A stretch of DNA of 64,000 nucleotides from Apodemus sylvaticus (GCF_947179515.1 NC_067492.1:16146916-16210915); one strand, 5' to 3'; shown: positions 34,861-46,816, counted from the stretch's first letter. Notes: a model not told the origin generated them from the letters alone. Translations and numbers: made by a program.

Positions 34861-35231
34861 TCCAAACTCAAATTAGGTCTTATAGTTTGGGGGCAGCTTT
34901 TGTTTTTGTTATTTTTGTTTTCTGGCAATGACAGTGACCTAAGATATTATTCATGGAGAGGTTGTGAGGCCTTTTTATTGTGTTTTTAGAGAAGCAAATT
35001 AGTCATTATAAAACATGCTTTAGAGAACTGAGAGTTTTCGAGGAACATGGCAAAGGGGGAGGTTGTTAAAATCACATAGACCAGAGAAACAGAGAAGATC
35101 GGAGAGTAAGGAAGGTGAGACTGAATGTTAAAGGATCAGACTGTGCTGAGGGCAAAGTTCACGGAGCTCCACCCCCTGCTGCCCCTTGACCTCTTTCTAC
35201 TTCAAGACTTCATGTAGTCTCCATGAAAATG
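34861..35231. other. Unique sequence
   Basis: No gene or assignable repeat is seen before the L1-C target duplication. Confidence 0.4.
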
Positions 35232-35511
35232 GAATCTGTATCTTTTTTTTTTTTTACATATTTTTTTTATTATTCGATATAGTTTATTTACATTTCAAAT
35301 GATTTCCCCTTTTCTAGCCCCCCCAATCCCCGAAAGTCCCTCAAGCCCCCTTCTCTTCCCCTGTCCTCCCACCCACCCCTTCCCACTTCCCCGTTCTGGT
35401 TTTGCTGAATACTGTTTCACTGAGTCTTTCCAGAACCAGGGGCCACTCCTCCTTTCTTCTTGTACCTCATTTGATATGTGGATTATGTTTTGGGTATTCC
35501 AGTTTTCTAGG

Positions 35512-38500
35512 TTAATATCCACTTATTAGTGAGTGCATACCATGATTCACCTTTTGAGTCTGGGTTACCTCACTTAGTATGATATTCTCTAGCTCCATCC
35601 ATTTGCCTAAGAATTTCATGAATTCATTGTTTCTAATGGCTGAATAGTACTCCATTGTGTAGATATACCACATTTTTTGCATCCACTCTTCTGTTGGGGG
35701 ATACCTGGGTTCTTTCCAGCATCTGGCAATTACAAATAGGGCTGCTATGAACATAGTAGAACATGTATCCTTATTACATGGTGGGGAGTCTTCTGGGTAT
35801 ATGCCCAGGAGTGGTATAGCAGGATCTTCTGGAAGTAAGGTGCCCAGTTTTTGGAGGAACCGCCAGACTGATTTCCAGAGTGGTTGTACCAATTTGCAAC
35901 CCCACCAGCAGTGGAGGAGTGTTCCTCTTTCTCCACACCCTCTCCAACACCTGCTGTCTCCTGAATTTTTAATCTTAGCCATTCTGACTGGTGTAAGATG
36001 AAATCTTAGGGTTGTTTTGATTTGCATTTCCCTAATGGCTAATGAAGTTGAGCATTTTTTAAGATGCTTCTCCGCCATCCGAAGTTCTTCAGGTGAGAAT
36101 TCTTTGTTTAACTCTGTACCCCATTTTTTAATAGGGTTGTTTGGTTTTCTGGAGTCTAACTTCTTGAGTTCTTTATATATATTGGATATTAGCCCTCTAT
36201 CTGATGTAGGATTGGTGAAGATCTTTTCCCAATTTGTTGGTTGCCGATTTGTCCTCTTGATGGTGTCCTTTGCCTTACAGAAACTTTGTAATTTTATGAG
36301 GTCCCATTTGTCAATTCTTGCTCTTAGAGCATACGCTATTGGTGTTCTGTTCAGAAACTTTCTCCCTGTACCGATGTCCTCAAGGGTCTTCCCCAGTTTC
36401 TTTTCTATTAGCTTCAGAGTGTCTGGCTTTATGTGGAGGTCCTTGATCCATTTGGATTTGAGCTTAGTACAAGGAGACAAGGATGGATCAATTCGCATTC
36501 TTCTGCATGCTGACCTCCAGTTGAACCAGCACCATTTGTTGAAAAGGCTATCTTTTTTCCATTGGATGTTTTCAGCCTCTTTGTCGAGGATCAAGTGGCC
36601 ATAGGTGTGTGGGTTCATTTCTGGATCTTCAATCCTGTTCCATTGATCCTCCTGCCTGTCACTGTACCAATACCATGCAGTTTTTAACACTATTGCTCTG
36701 TAGTATTGCTTGAGGTCAGGGATACTGATTCCCCCAGATTTTCTTTTGTTGCTGAGAATAGTTTTAGCTATCCTGGGTTTTTTGTTGTTCCAGATGAATT
36801 TGATAATTGCTCTTTCTAACTCTGTGAAGAATTGAGTTGGGATTTTGATGGGTATTGCATTGAATCTGTATAGTGCTTTAGGCAAAATGGCCATTTTAAC
36901 TATATTGATTCTACCGATCCATGAGCATGGGAGGTTTTCCCATTTTTTGAGGTCTTCTTCCATTTCCTTCTTCAGAGTCTTGAAGTTCTTGTCATACAGA
37001 TCTTTCACATGTTTGGTAAGAGTCACCCCAAGATACTTTATACTGTTTGTGGCTATTGTGAAGGGGGTCATTTCCCTAATTTCTTTCTCAGCCTGCTTAT
37101 CCTTTGAGTATAGGAAGGCCACTGATTTGCTTGAGTTGATTTTATAACCTGCCACTTTGCTGAAGTTGTTTATCAGCTGTAGGAGCTCTCTAGTGGAGTT
37201 CTTTGGGTCACTTAGGTAGACGATCATGTCGTCCGCAAATAATGATAGTTTGACTTCTTCCTTTCCAATTTGTATCCCTTTGACCTCCTTATGTTGTCGA
37301 ATTGCTCGAGCTAGTACCTCAAGTACAATATTGAAAAGATAAGGAGAAAGGGGGCAGCCTTGTCTGGTCCCTGATTTCAGTGGGATTGCTTCAAGTTTCT
37401 CTCCATTTAGTTTGATGCTGGCTACCGGTTTGCTGTATATTGCTTTTACTATGTTTAGATATGGGCCTTGAATTCCTGTTCTCTCCAAGACTTTAAGCAT
37501 GAAGGGATGCTGAATTTTGTCAAATGCCTTTTCAGCATCCAATGAAATGACCATGTGGTTTTGTTCTTTGAGTTTGTTTATGTAGTGGATTGTATTGATG
37601 GATTTCCGTATATTGAACCAACCCTGCATTCCTGGGATAAAGCCTACTTGATCATGGTGGATGATCGTTTTGATGTGTTCTTGGATTCGGTTGGCAAGAA
37701 TTTTATTGAGTATTTTTGCATCGATGTTCATAAGGGAAATTGGTCTGAAGTTCTCTTTCTTTGTTGGATCTTTGTGTGGCTTTGGTATCAGCGTAATTGT
37801 GGCTTCGTAGAAGGAATTGGGTAGTGTTCCTTCTGTTTCTATTTTGTGGAATAGTTTGAAGAGTATTGGTGTTAACTCTTCTTTGAAGGTCTGGTAGAAT
37901 TCTGCACTGAAGCCATCTGGTCCTGTGCTTTTTTTGGTTGGAAGACTTTCTATGACTCCTTCTATTTCTTTAGGCATTATGGGACTGTTTAGATGGTCTA
38001 GTTGGTCCTGATTTAATTTTGGTATTTGGTATCTGTCAAGGAAATTGTCCATTTCCTCCAGATTCTCCAGTTGTGTTGAGTACAGGCTCTTGTAGTAGGA
38101 TCTGATGATTTTTTGGATTTCCTCAGTTTCCGTTGTTATATCTCCCTTTTCATTTCTAAGTTTGTTAATTTGGATACTTTCTCTGTGCCCTTTGGTCATT
38201 CTGGCTAAGCGTTTATCTATCTTGTTGATTTTCTCAAAGAACCAGCTCCTGGTATTGTTGATTTTTTGTATGGTTCTCTTTGTTTCTACTTGATTGATTT
38301 CGGCCCTGAGTTTGATGATTTCCTGCCTTCTACTCCTCCTGGGCGAAATACCTTCTTTTTGTTCTAGGGCTTTCAGGTGTGTCATTAAGCTGGTAATGTA
38401 TGCTCTCTCCATTTTCTTTTTGGAGGCACTCAGGGCTATGAGTTTTCCTCAGCACTGCTTTCATTGTGTCCCATAGATTTGGGTATGTTGTGTTTTCATT

Positions 38501-39334
38501 TTCATTGTGTTCTAAAAAGTCTTTAATTTCTTTCTTTATTTCTTCCTTGACCAAGTTATCATTGAGTAGAGTATTGCTCAGTTTCCACGTGTATGTGGGC
38601 TTTCTGTTGTTTCTGTTGCTATTGAAGACCACTTTTACTCCATAGTGATCAGATAGGAGGCATGGGATTAGTTCGATCTTCTTATATTTGTTGAGGTCTG
38701 TCTTGTGACCAATTATATGGTCGATTTTGGAGAAGGTACCATGAGGTGCTGAGAAAAAGGTATATTCTTTTGTTTTAGGATAGAATGTTCTATATATATC
38801 TGTTAAATCTAATTGGTCCAAAGCTTCAATTAGTTTCATTGTGTCCCTGTTTAGTTTCTGTTTTCCTGATCAGTCCATTGAGGAAAGTGCAGTGTTGAAG
38901 TCACCCACAATTATTGTGTTAGGTGCAATGTGTGCTTTTAGTTTTAATAAAGTTTCTTTTACGAAAGAGGGTGCCCTTGCATTTGGGGCATAGATGTTCA
39001 GGATTGACAGTTCTTCTTTTTGTATTTTTCCTTTGACCAGCAAGAAGTGTCCCTCAGGGTCTCTTTTGATGACTTTGGGTTGAAAGTCAATTTTATCTGA
39101 TATTAAAATGGCTACTCCAGCTTGTTTCCTGAGACCATTTGCTTGTAAAATTGTCTTCCAGCCTTTTACTCTAAGGTAGTGTTTGTCTTTGACCATGAGG
39201 TGTGTTTCCTGTAAGCAGCAAAATGTAGGGTCCTGTTTACGTATCCATTCAGTTAGTCTGTGTCTTTTTACTGGGGCATTAAGTCCATTGATGTTAAGAG
39301 ATATTAAGGAATAGTGATTGTTACTTCCTATCAT
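35512..39334 (-). pseudogene. L1-C ORF2, two lesions only
   Basis: Endonuclease/reverse transcriptase of about 1,275 codons. The shared start MIGSNNHYSL is at 39,334; an additional in-frame ATG at 39,343 exists only in this copy. Endonuclease motifs SLNINGLN, CCLQETH, VGDFNTALSSMD and LLSDH are present, split by a CGA-to-TGA stop at 38,870-38,872 (codon 155; Arg in L1-A), a likely CpG transition. A 2-nt deletion at 38,450/38,451 (CCTCAGC versus CCTCTTAGC in L1-A) shifts the frame. After that, 966 codons are open from 38,412 to the natural stop, including the full reverse transcriptase (SGTRQGCPLSPYLFN, FADDMIVYLSD) and the Cys/His segment. Not autonomous as read. Confidence 0.96.
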
Positions 39335-39393
39335 TTTTGACATTATTTTTTAAATTTGAATGCTTAACTTCTTTTGGGTTTCATGGAAGGTTA

Positions 39394-40665
39394 CTATCTT
39401 GCTTTTTTCAGGGTGAAGTTTCCCTCCTTGTATTGGTGTTGTCCTCCTATTATCCTTTTTAGGGCTGGGTTTGTGGATAGATATTGGGTAAACTTGGTTT
39501 TGTCATGAAATATCTTAGTTTCTCCATCTATGGTGATTGAGAGTTTTGCTGGATATAGTAGTTTTGGTTGGCATTTGTGTTCTCTTAGAGTCTGCATGAG
39601 ATCTGCCCAGGACCTTCTAGCCTTCATAGTCTCAGGTGAAAAGTCTGCTGTGATTCTGATAGGTCTTCCTTTATATGTTACTTGGCCTTTTTCTCTTACT
39701 GCCTTTAGTATTCTTTCTTTGTTTAGAACATTTGGTGTTTTGATTATTATGTGACGGGAAGTATTTCTGTTCTGGTCCAGTCTGTTTGGAGTTCTGTAGG
39801 CTTCTTGTATATTCATGGGCATCTCTCTCTTTAGGTTAGGGAAGTTTTCTTCCATAATTTTATTGAAGATGTTTGCTGGCCCTTTAAGTTGTAAATCTTC
39901 ACTCTCATCTATGCCTATAATCCTTAGGTTTGGTCTTCTCATTGTGTCCTGGATTTCCTGGATATTTTGGGTTACAAGCTTTTTGCATTTTGCATTTTCT
40001 TTAACTGTTGAGTCCATGGTTTCTATGGAATCTTCAGCATCTGAGATTCTTTCTTCTATCTCTTGTATTCTGTTATTGATATTTGCATCTCTGTCCCCTG
40101 ATTTCTTCCCAAGGCTTTCTATCTCCAAAGTTGTCTCCCTTTGAGTTTTCTTAGTTGTTTCTACTTCTGATTTTAGATCCTGGATGGTTTTGCTTAGCTC
40201 CTTCACTTGCATGTTTGTGTTTTCCTGTAATTCTTTAAGAGATTTTTGTGTTTCCTCTTTCATGACCTCAGCCTGTTGACCAAAGTTCTCCTGTATTTCT
40301 TTAAGAGATTTTTGTGTTTCGTCTTTCATGACCTCAGCCTGTTGACCAAAGTTCTCCTGTATTTCTTTAAGTGTTTTTTGCATTTCCTCCTTGTTGGCTT
40401 TTGTATTCTCCTGGATTTCTTTCAATGATTTTTGTGTTTCCCTTGCAAGGGCTTCTAACTTTTGATCCATTTTCTCCTGAATTTCTTTAAGTATGTCCTT
40501 CATGTGTTCCTGTACCAGCATCATGACCAGTGATTTTAAATCCAAATCTTGTTTTACTGGTGTGATGGGGTATCCAGGACATGTTGGTAGAGGAGAATTG
40601 GGTTCAGATGTTGCCATATTGCCTTGATTTCTGTTAGTGACGTTCCTGCGTTTGCCTTTTGCCAT
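39394..40665 (-). CDS. L1-C ORF1 protein, intact (423 aa)
   Basis: An RNA-binding, trimer-forming nucleic acid chaperone that coats L1 RNA in cytoplasmic particles and is needed for retrotransposition. The start MAKGKRRNVT is the shared L1 start here. Residues 1-45 are basic then proline-rich; about 45-235 is a long coiled coil rich in K/E/Q; an RRM covers about 245-345 (PNLRIIGIDESE at 245-256); the C-terminal domain runs about 350-415 (YPAKLSITIDGE). The coiled coil holds two 22-residue units, 100-121 and 122-143, differing only by Asp/Glu, encoded by a 66-bp tandem repeat; L1-A and L1-B have one. This is the length-variable region known in rodent ORF1. ORF2 starts 59 nt downstream. No break is seen, so it could be translated if transcribed. 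Confidence 0.95.
   Translation of the reverse strand: MAKGKRRNVTNRNQGNMATSEPNSPLPTCPGYPITPVKQDLDLKSLVMMLVQEHMKDILKEIQEKMDQKLEALARETQKSLKEIQENTKANKEEMQKTLKEIQENFGQQAEVMKDETQKSLKEIQENFGQQAEVMKEETQKSLKELQENTNMQVKELSKTIQDLKSEVETTKKTQRETTLEIESLGKKSGDRDANINNRIQEIEERISDAEDSIETMDSTVKENAKCKKLVTQNIQEIQDTMRRPNLRIIGIDESEDLQLKGPANIFNKIMEENFPNLKREMPMNIQEAYRTPNRLDQNRNTSRHIIIKTPNVLNKERILKAVREKGQVTYKGRPIRITADFSPETMKARRSWADLMQTLREHKCQPKLLYPAKLSITIDGETKIFHDKTKFTQYLSTNPALKRIIGGQHQYKEGNFTLKKAR
40258..40389 (-). repeat. 66-bp tandem duplication inside ORF1 coiled coil
   Basis: Two adjacent copies of the 66-bp unit containing TTTCATGACCTCAGCCTG (+ strand) occur where L1-A and L1-B have one. They encode the 22-residue units at residues 100-143. 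Confidence 0.9.
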
Positions 40666-41876
40666 CTAGTTCTCACTGGTGTTATTTGGTCTTGTCAGTG
40701 CTGGACTCACCAGTGCAAGCTGCCCCTTCCCAGTTGGCCTCTGGTGCACAGCTTACCTCCTGCACTGCTTGTAGACTGGTTACTGCTGCCCAGGCTCCCA
40801 AAGCAGGCACCCGAAGGCTCCTGCTGGGGCCCGCTGGATTCACTGGAGCACACTGACTTCTCCCAGCTGGCCGCCCGGAAGCCCAGCTAGCCACTCGCAG
40901 GACTTGGAGATGTGGTGCTGCCGCCCAGACTGATCTGGATCCGGAAGCGGAGAGAGTAGAGCTGGGGGCTTCTGCCTGAGGCCTTGCCCCAGATTGTGTC
41001 TGTGGACCAGATGGAGCCTGTGTGCACCCCCAGGAAGCGCCGAAGGTATATGCTGCTGTGACCTCCCCTGTGTTCAGCTCACTCTGCTGGGCAGCTGATC
41101 CGCCAACCGGGCTGTCGCACACAAGGTTAGCCTGGCCGCCCAGTCCCTGAGTCCAGGCAAAAGCCTGGGAGGCCAAGGTCCCAGCAAAGTTCCCCTAGGG
41201 CTATGACTGTTAATTGGGTCCGCCAGGTGACTAGGATGGCAGGCGTGCATGCCCGTGCTCCCTGAAAGCGCCGGGAGAGTCTGCTTTGCTAACAATCACC
41301 TGGGCGGGTTGACTCACAGATGGCCCACCAAGCCGCCCAGTTCTTGGGGTCAGTCCTGTGCCTTTTGGGGCCTGGACCCCCGCTTTGTTAGCCTCAGGCT
41401 ATGCCTGTTACAGGTCTGCCCGCCAGAGCTCTCTGTCCTCTGGCAGGCAAAATGGCGGCGGCGGCGTGCAGGCAGGCCTGGGCAAAAAACCTCCTGGCTG
41501 GGTTGGCACCCCGATGGCCCCCCGACCCGCCCAGGGCCTGGGTGCAGGCCAACGCCGGTCGGGCTCAGACCACCGCGGTGTTGGCCTCGGATTATGTTTG
41601 TGTACCTCAGTCTGTCCGATCCCTGGAGTATGGAACCAAGATGGATGCACCTCTCCCGACTGGTGGGAGGCTGAGTTCTGAAGTGGCTTCTGTGCAGGAA
41701 AGGCGCCGCACAACTGCAGCTGCTTGCCGCCCGGCTGGTCAGCGAAGGTCAGTGGTCGTGGGCGCAGGGCCTAACTGGTCCCTGTGACGCCTTGGTTCCA
41801 CTGCTGATGGCCCTTCAGCTGGAGCAGCCACTGCTGCTGCCGCCGCCGCCGCCGCAGCCGCCCGTGAGGCTCCCCC
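40666..41876 (-). promoter_or_regulatory. L1-C 5' UTR, GC-rich internal promoter
   Basis: About 1.2 kb, CpG-rich, ending in a GCC-repeat tract at 41,836-41,862. The + strand has AAAATGGCGGCGG at 41,449-41,461, a strong YY1-type core; YY1 sites are known to position L1 transcription in primates, so a role here is inference. It also contains a sense frame of 164 codons (41,176-40,682) that stops 17 nt before the ORF1 ATG and is not conserved in L1-A, and antisense frames described in the findings. Confidence 0.8.
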
Positions 41877-42062
41877 GAAACTGTACCTTTTACCTTCACA
41901 TGAGAATCAGAACTAGAAAGTATATCATTACTATCTATGGATGGCAAACTAGCTTCCATTAAATAAGTTTCTAGTAGGTAATGATTGTAACTTTGAGGCA
42001 ATAGAAGAAAGTCACATTTAAAAGCCCTGGAAATGGCCAAAGGGGACAGAATAGTCTCAGTA

Positions 42063-42290
<228 letters not shown>

Positions 42291-44040
42291 AATGTTTTTG
42301 AAATCAGGAGAGAACACTCCAACTAAGATTTCTTTCTTCATCATGCTTTGCTAGAGATCAAGACTTCTAAGCAGAAGCCATAGTCTTACAGATTGCCACG
42401 GTCTGGTAGTGTTTCCATAATAGACAGAACAGGAGATGAGAAAAACAAAAGACCCAGAAAGGAAAGCTTTAAATCCCCTGTCAACGAAGGCCTTGGCTTA
42501 GTTTGATCTCAACCAAGGTGTAGAGAGAGCCTGGCGCTGAGGGAGCAGCAGGGATAACTAAAGAGGTATTAGCTGCTTTCCATCCTCATACGGCATGTGA
42601 CACAGTAGCAATTAGAATCAATAAACATGTCAAAAGGACTTGAGCCATGTCAAATCCAGGCAGAGTTTGAAATTTACCAAATTAACAACTCACTAATACC
42701 AGAACGAATACTAACATTGAATATTACCTGTCATTCTCACAAGATGGATATGTAAAAGGAAGATAGCAGACTTTAGAACTTCCTTATTATCAGTAATAAG
42801 GATGAAATAAAAAATACCAGTCATGTGAAATAAGAGAACAATTTATTCCCAACCGAAGAGAAGAAAACAATAGAGATACACCCCAAGGTGAGTCAAACCT
42901 TTAACTGCCAAAGAAGAAAATCATGTATCTATTATAGTTGTATTTTTCAAGGACTTGGAGGACATAATGAACATAATGAAGGACTGGAAGATTTTTGAAT
43001 GAAGACTTTTAAAGTACAAACTGGAACCCCAAGTCAATTCTAGAATGAAGCCGTAAAATATGAAGGCGGAAAAAAGTTAATGGATTAGATTTAGCGCATA
43101 GAAGAAAGCAAGAGGGGGGAGTAAATTCAGAGATGTGAACTAGAAACCGACCATTCTAAAGAGGATGGACATCCAAACTAAAGTCATGGAAACAGGATGG
43201 CAGCCTGTGAGGGGGAAGGGGATTAGCATGAAGGGTGAGACAACAAAAGGTGTTGAGTGAAAGGACTGAAGTACCTTTCGTATCCTCATGAATATGCCAT
43301 AATAGGACCCGGTTTTAGTCCTTTACTTTAAGTATAGTATTTTAAATGTATGATTTGAGAATTCACACATGTAGACGATGTAATTTGGTCACATTTGTCA
43401 TCCCCTACTCTCCAATATAAACTCCCCACGGACACCCAATTCATGACCCCCTTCCAACTTTGACTCATTTTTCTTTACTCACTGCCTCTCTTATGGGACA
43501 TTTTTATACAACTAAAACTAGGAAATGAGTCATACCTGTGGGACTCATGAGAGACAAGAAATAATACAACCAATATTACAAAATTTGAGCCCAAAAGCAG
43601 AGGGAAATTGGTCCAAAATTGCTTAGCTATTTGTTAGCTGTGAGTGTCCAAAATTTGATGAAAACTACCAAACTCTCAATCTATTATGATTAGCAAATGC
43701 CAAAGATGGTCAGCTGTAAGGGCTTGGTTAAGCACACGGCAGCCAAATTGCTTAAAACAGAGGAAAAGAAGAAAGCAGGAAATGAAGAGATTCAGGAGGG
43801 GACCCAAAACACAAACCATGAGGGGTTCCTCATGAGAAAGAATCTGGAAGATGAGTGCCCTTTTCCCATTTCTTTAAGAGAATAGTTCGTGGTCTCTGTT
43901 TTCTAGAGACTCCAGGTCTTCTTTGAGAGTCAAAGTGGAATAAAGATACTGTCAAAGAAACTAAGTGATGGTTTAACACAACAAGGGGCATCAAAGTTCA
44001 AGGTAAGGGGGTGTGACAAGTGGAAGATATGAAATGTATC
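42291..44040. other. Unique sequence
   Basis: AT-rich, no assignable repeat. A 62-codon Lys/Glu-rich frame at 43,697-43,885 has no recognisable domain and is treated as chance. Confidence 0.45.
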
Positions 44041-44044
44041 AAAG

Positions 44045-44250
44045 TGGTGTGTGTGTGTGTGTTGGGAGTGGGGCAGGGTATGTGCCCATGTGAGTGAAAT
44101 GCTTGAGGAATCTAGAAGAGGATGCCATATCCCTTTGGAGCTGGAGTTATAGGCTGTTGTGAGTCACCATGTTGAAATCTGGAACCCAAACTCTGGTTCT
44201 TTATAAGAGTAATCAGTGCTCTTAACCTCTGAGCTAATTCTCCATCTCTT
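44045..44250 (-). mobile_element. B3-type SINE
   Basis: A GT tract, then + strand TCTAGAAGAGGATGCCATATCCC, GGAGCTGGAGTTATAGGCTGTTGTGAG, GTGCTCTTAACCTCTGAGCTAATTCTCCATC. This is the reverse of a B3. Confidence 0.8.
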
Positions 44251-45470
44251 TATTTTTGTGTTTTCAAAAATAAACACTAAGGTTTAAATAAAGTGAGGTC
44301 ACTCCATGTGGGGATGATTGTACACGTGGAGCAATACATATAACAAGGGCACAGGTGACAGGAGCCATGTGGAACTTCACTTCTATGTATCTTTGTATTT
44401 TTCATGAAGGACAAACTGCAAGGAGTTAAGGAGAAATACAATAAGTTCTCAAGTAGCCTCTGCTATCCAGAGTTTCACAAGAGAACAAAATGCACAGCAG
44501 AAAATGAATGTGGGAACGATACTTTTCAATCATCTCCAAGAGGCAAAGTAATTGTTTTCATGCTGATGGCATGTTAATGATTTAACTCATTCCCTTCAGT
44601 GGGTGTCTTGGGCTTTAATGGCCTCGTGGAAATCTATCTGAAAATGACTTACACACAAGAGAGTGAACATAGCCATCAACATCGGGGATAAAAGCAGAGA
44701 CATTGCTATAGATATAATCAAAAGATGACAAGGACTATGAAGAGGAAATGCTAAATGCAGTCAAATGAAAATGATATACTATATTGGGGAGATAAAAAAG
44801 CTACAAATGATGACTGACTTTTCCTCAAAAAGACAGAAAACAAACCCGAAATCCAAGTTCAAAGGACGCATTGGCGAAGGCAGAATTGACCCAATGTAAA
44901 TTGAAACTATGAACAACTTATATTCACTGCCCCCCCATACACACATACACACATACACACACAGACACACAGACACACACACACACACACTCATGTACTC
45001 ACATTTAATCAATAAATTTTTTTTATCAAACAACCTCCAAATAGGCACATGGACACACAATGCAAACTCTACAAAATACCACCAGTAAGACAAATTGTCT
45101 ATCAGAAATCTGAGTAAGTAGAAAGAAATTCTCAACTTGACATATGAGATCAACAACACCAAGATATTAATGACATCACAAGAAAATTACATGCTGCCAT
45201 CTCTTATGATCATAGCTGCGGATATCGTTGGTGCAATCTTAACAATTTCAATCATGAAACACATCCACATAATTTAATTTTATATTAAACAAATCAATCA
45301 ATGTGATTTGCCATTTTAAGAGAGTTATGGAGAAGTTTTGCTCAAGTTGTCATACCTGTCCTGGGAGAAATAAAGGCTCACTCTAGACAATTAATAACTT
45401 GCTTATCATTGCGACTGAGATCCCTATTGTAGAAATGGTAGAATCTAATTAATATCGCATTAAGATCTAA
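44251..45470. other. Unique sequence with a (CA)n tract
   Basis: A CA/CAGA tract lies at 44,937-44,991. No gene seen. Confidence 0.45.
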
Positions 45471-45825
45471 GCAGGAGTGTCTATGCTAATGTCAAGAACT
45501 AGCCATTTTGCACAGTTGCAGGCTTATAGTGGATGTGGCCTAATCTGCAGATTATGTTATGCAGGGGAAGGTGCTTTGTCCAGAAGTTTTGTTTTTTTTT
45601 TAAATCTTACTATAATTTTATTCTACTCCTGTCCAAAATGCTTAGGTATTATTCCAAAGTGCTGGGAGTCATAGAGACTCTTTTGACGGTGTTCTGGTTC
45701 TAATGACAACTTTACAAGTTAGGATCAAAAATATTTTAATAGAAACAATTCCTATTTTAACTCACTAAGGCCATGGAGGTATGCTTTGATTTGCCAGTTA
45801 TACACACAAAAGCTATGTCTACTTT
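45471..45825. other. Unique sequence
   Basis: No gene or assignable repeat is seen before the L1 3' end at 45,826. Confidence 0.4.
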
Positions 45826-46130
45826 CTTTCTTTTTTTAAAATTAGATATATGCTTTGTTTACATTTCAAATAATTTCTCCTTTCCTGGACCCCCCAAAAG
45901 TCCCATAAGCCATCTCCCCTCCCCTGTTCCCCAGTCAACCCCCTCCTGCTTCTCTGTCCTGGTATTCTCCTACACTGCTGCATTGAGCCTTTCCAGGACC
46001 GGGTGCCTCTCCTCCCTTTGATGTCCAACAAGGCCATCCTCTGCTGCCTATGCATCTGGAGCCTTGGGTAACATCACACATACTATCTAGTTGATGTTTT
46101 TGTCCCTCTGAAACATCTGATGCATCATGA
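45826..46130 (-). mobile_element. Older L1 3' UTR fragment
   Basis: The + strand shows TTTGTTTACATTTCAAATAATTTCTCC, the C-rich block, and TTGAGCCTTTCCAGGACCGG. It then turns into GATGTCCAACAAGGCCATCCTCTGCTGCC, a 3' UTR segment of older rodent L1 lineages not seen in L1-A, -B or -C. No ORF2 remains. Confidence 0.75.
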
Positions 46131-46816
46131 TTCCACGCGAGTTGTTCTTCAGTTTAAGAATTAGCAAGTTCAAGGTGGGATGGCTGGTTGGTGGCTGGCT
46201 CTAGATAGGTCTCCCACTTCTCCACTTATAGGCCAATACTCTTGCCTAACCTTCTATCCTTCAGAGACTTGTCTCACATTATTTCAAGGCAGATTCAGAA
46301 CCAAACATTAGCACGGTATACCCCCTGTCTTTCTAGATTATGTGTGGTGCCTTATGGTAGACTTTTTAGAACTATGAATTTCTATTAAATGTTCCTATTT
46401 GGGATTGAATAGATGAAAGTGATTGCAAAAAAAAATCTCCTATTCATGAAATTTATGAAAACTATGTGGGAACTCAACCGGGGAAATGATTAATTATGTT
46501 AAATAGAGCTCAAGGTCATTAGAAAAGACAAAACAAAACAAAACACCAAAGCTGCAGTATCATCTTCACCAATTAAAAAGCCAACATTTTGCTATTGGTG
46601 TTTTAATTCTTGTTTTTGTCCCTTTGGCATATTTCTTGGAATTGAGCTCTTGTAAAAGTTGTATCTGCTCAATACAAAGAAGGCTGTTTTAAAATATTCA
46701 AGCATCGGTGTCCTCTGAAGAAACCTTGAAGGAGCTGATCTGTGTGTATGTGTGTGCGTGCACATACACATGTCTCTATATGTGTGAAGCCCCGGCACCA
46801 TTCCCTGGTGGGCTTT
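46131..46816. other. Unique sequence
   Basis: No gene or assignable repeat is seen; a short interrupted GT tract lies at 46,741-46,760. Confidence 0.4.

Larger units (their letters stand above)
35246..41876 (-). mobile_element. L1-C, full-length young L1, best preserved copy
   Basis: T-rich tail on the + strand, 3' UTR to 35,511, ORF2, ORF1 and a GC-rich 5' UTR to 41,876. On its own strand the 5' end begins GGGGGAGCCTCACGGGC, a plausible true start. Flanking GAA[T/A]CTGTA[T/C]CTTTT at 35,232-35,246 and 41,877-41,891 gives a 15-bp duplication with two mismatches, ending TTTT/A on the right. ORF1 is intact; ORF2 has one nonsense codon and one 2-nt deletion. It is the youngest-looking complete L1 in the window alongside L1-A. 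Confidence 0.97.

Noticed and set aside
40682..41176. 164-codon sense frame just before L1-C ORF1
   Set aside because: Broken or shifted in L1-A and lying in GC-rich 5' UTR; more likely chance than a real upstream gene.
43697..43885. 62-codon Lys/Glu-rich frame
   Set aside because: Short, no domain, no supporting exon or promoter signals.
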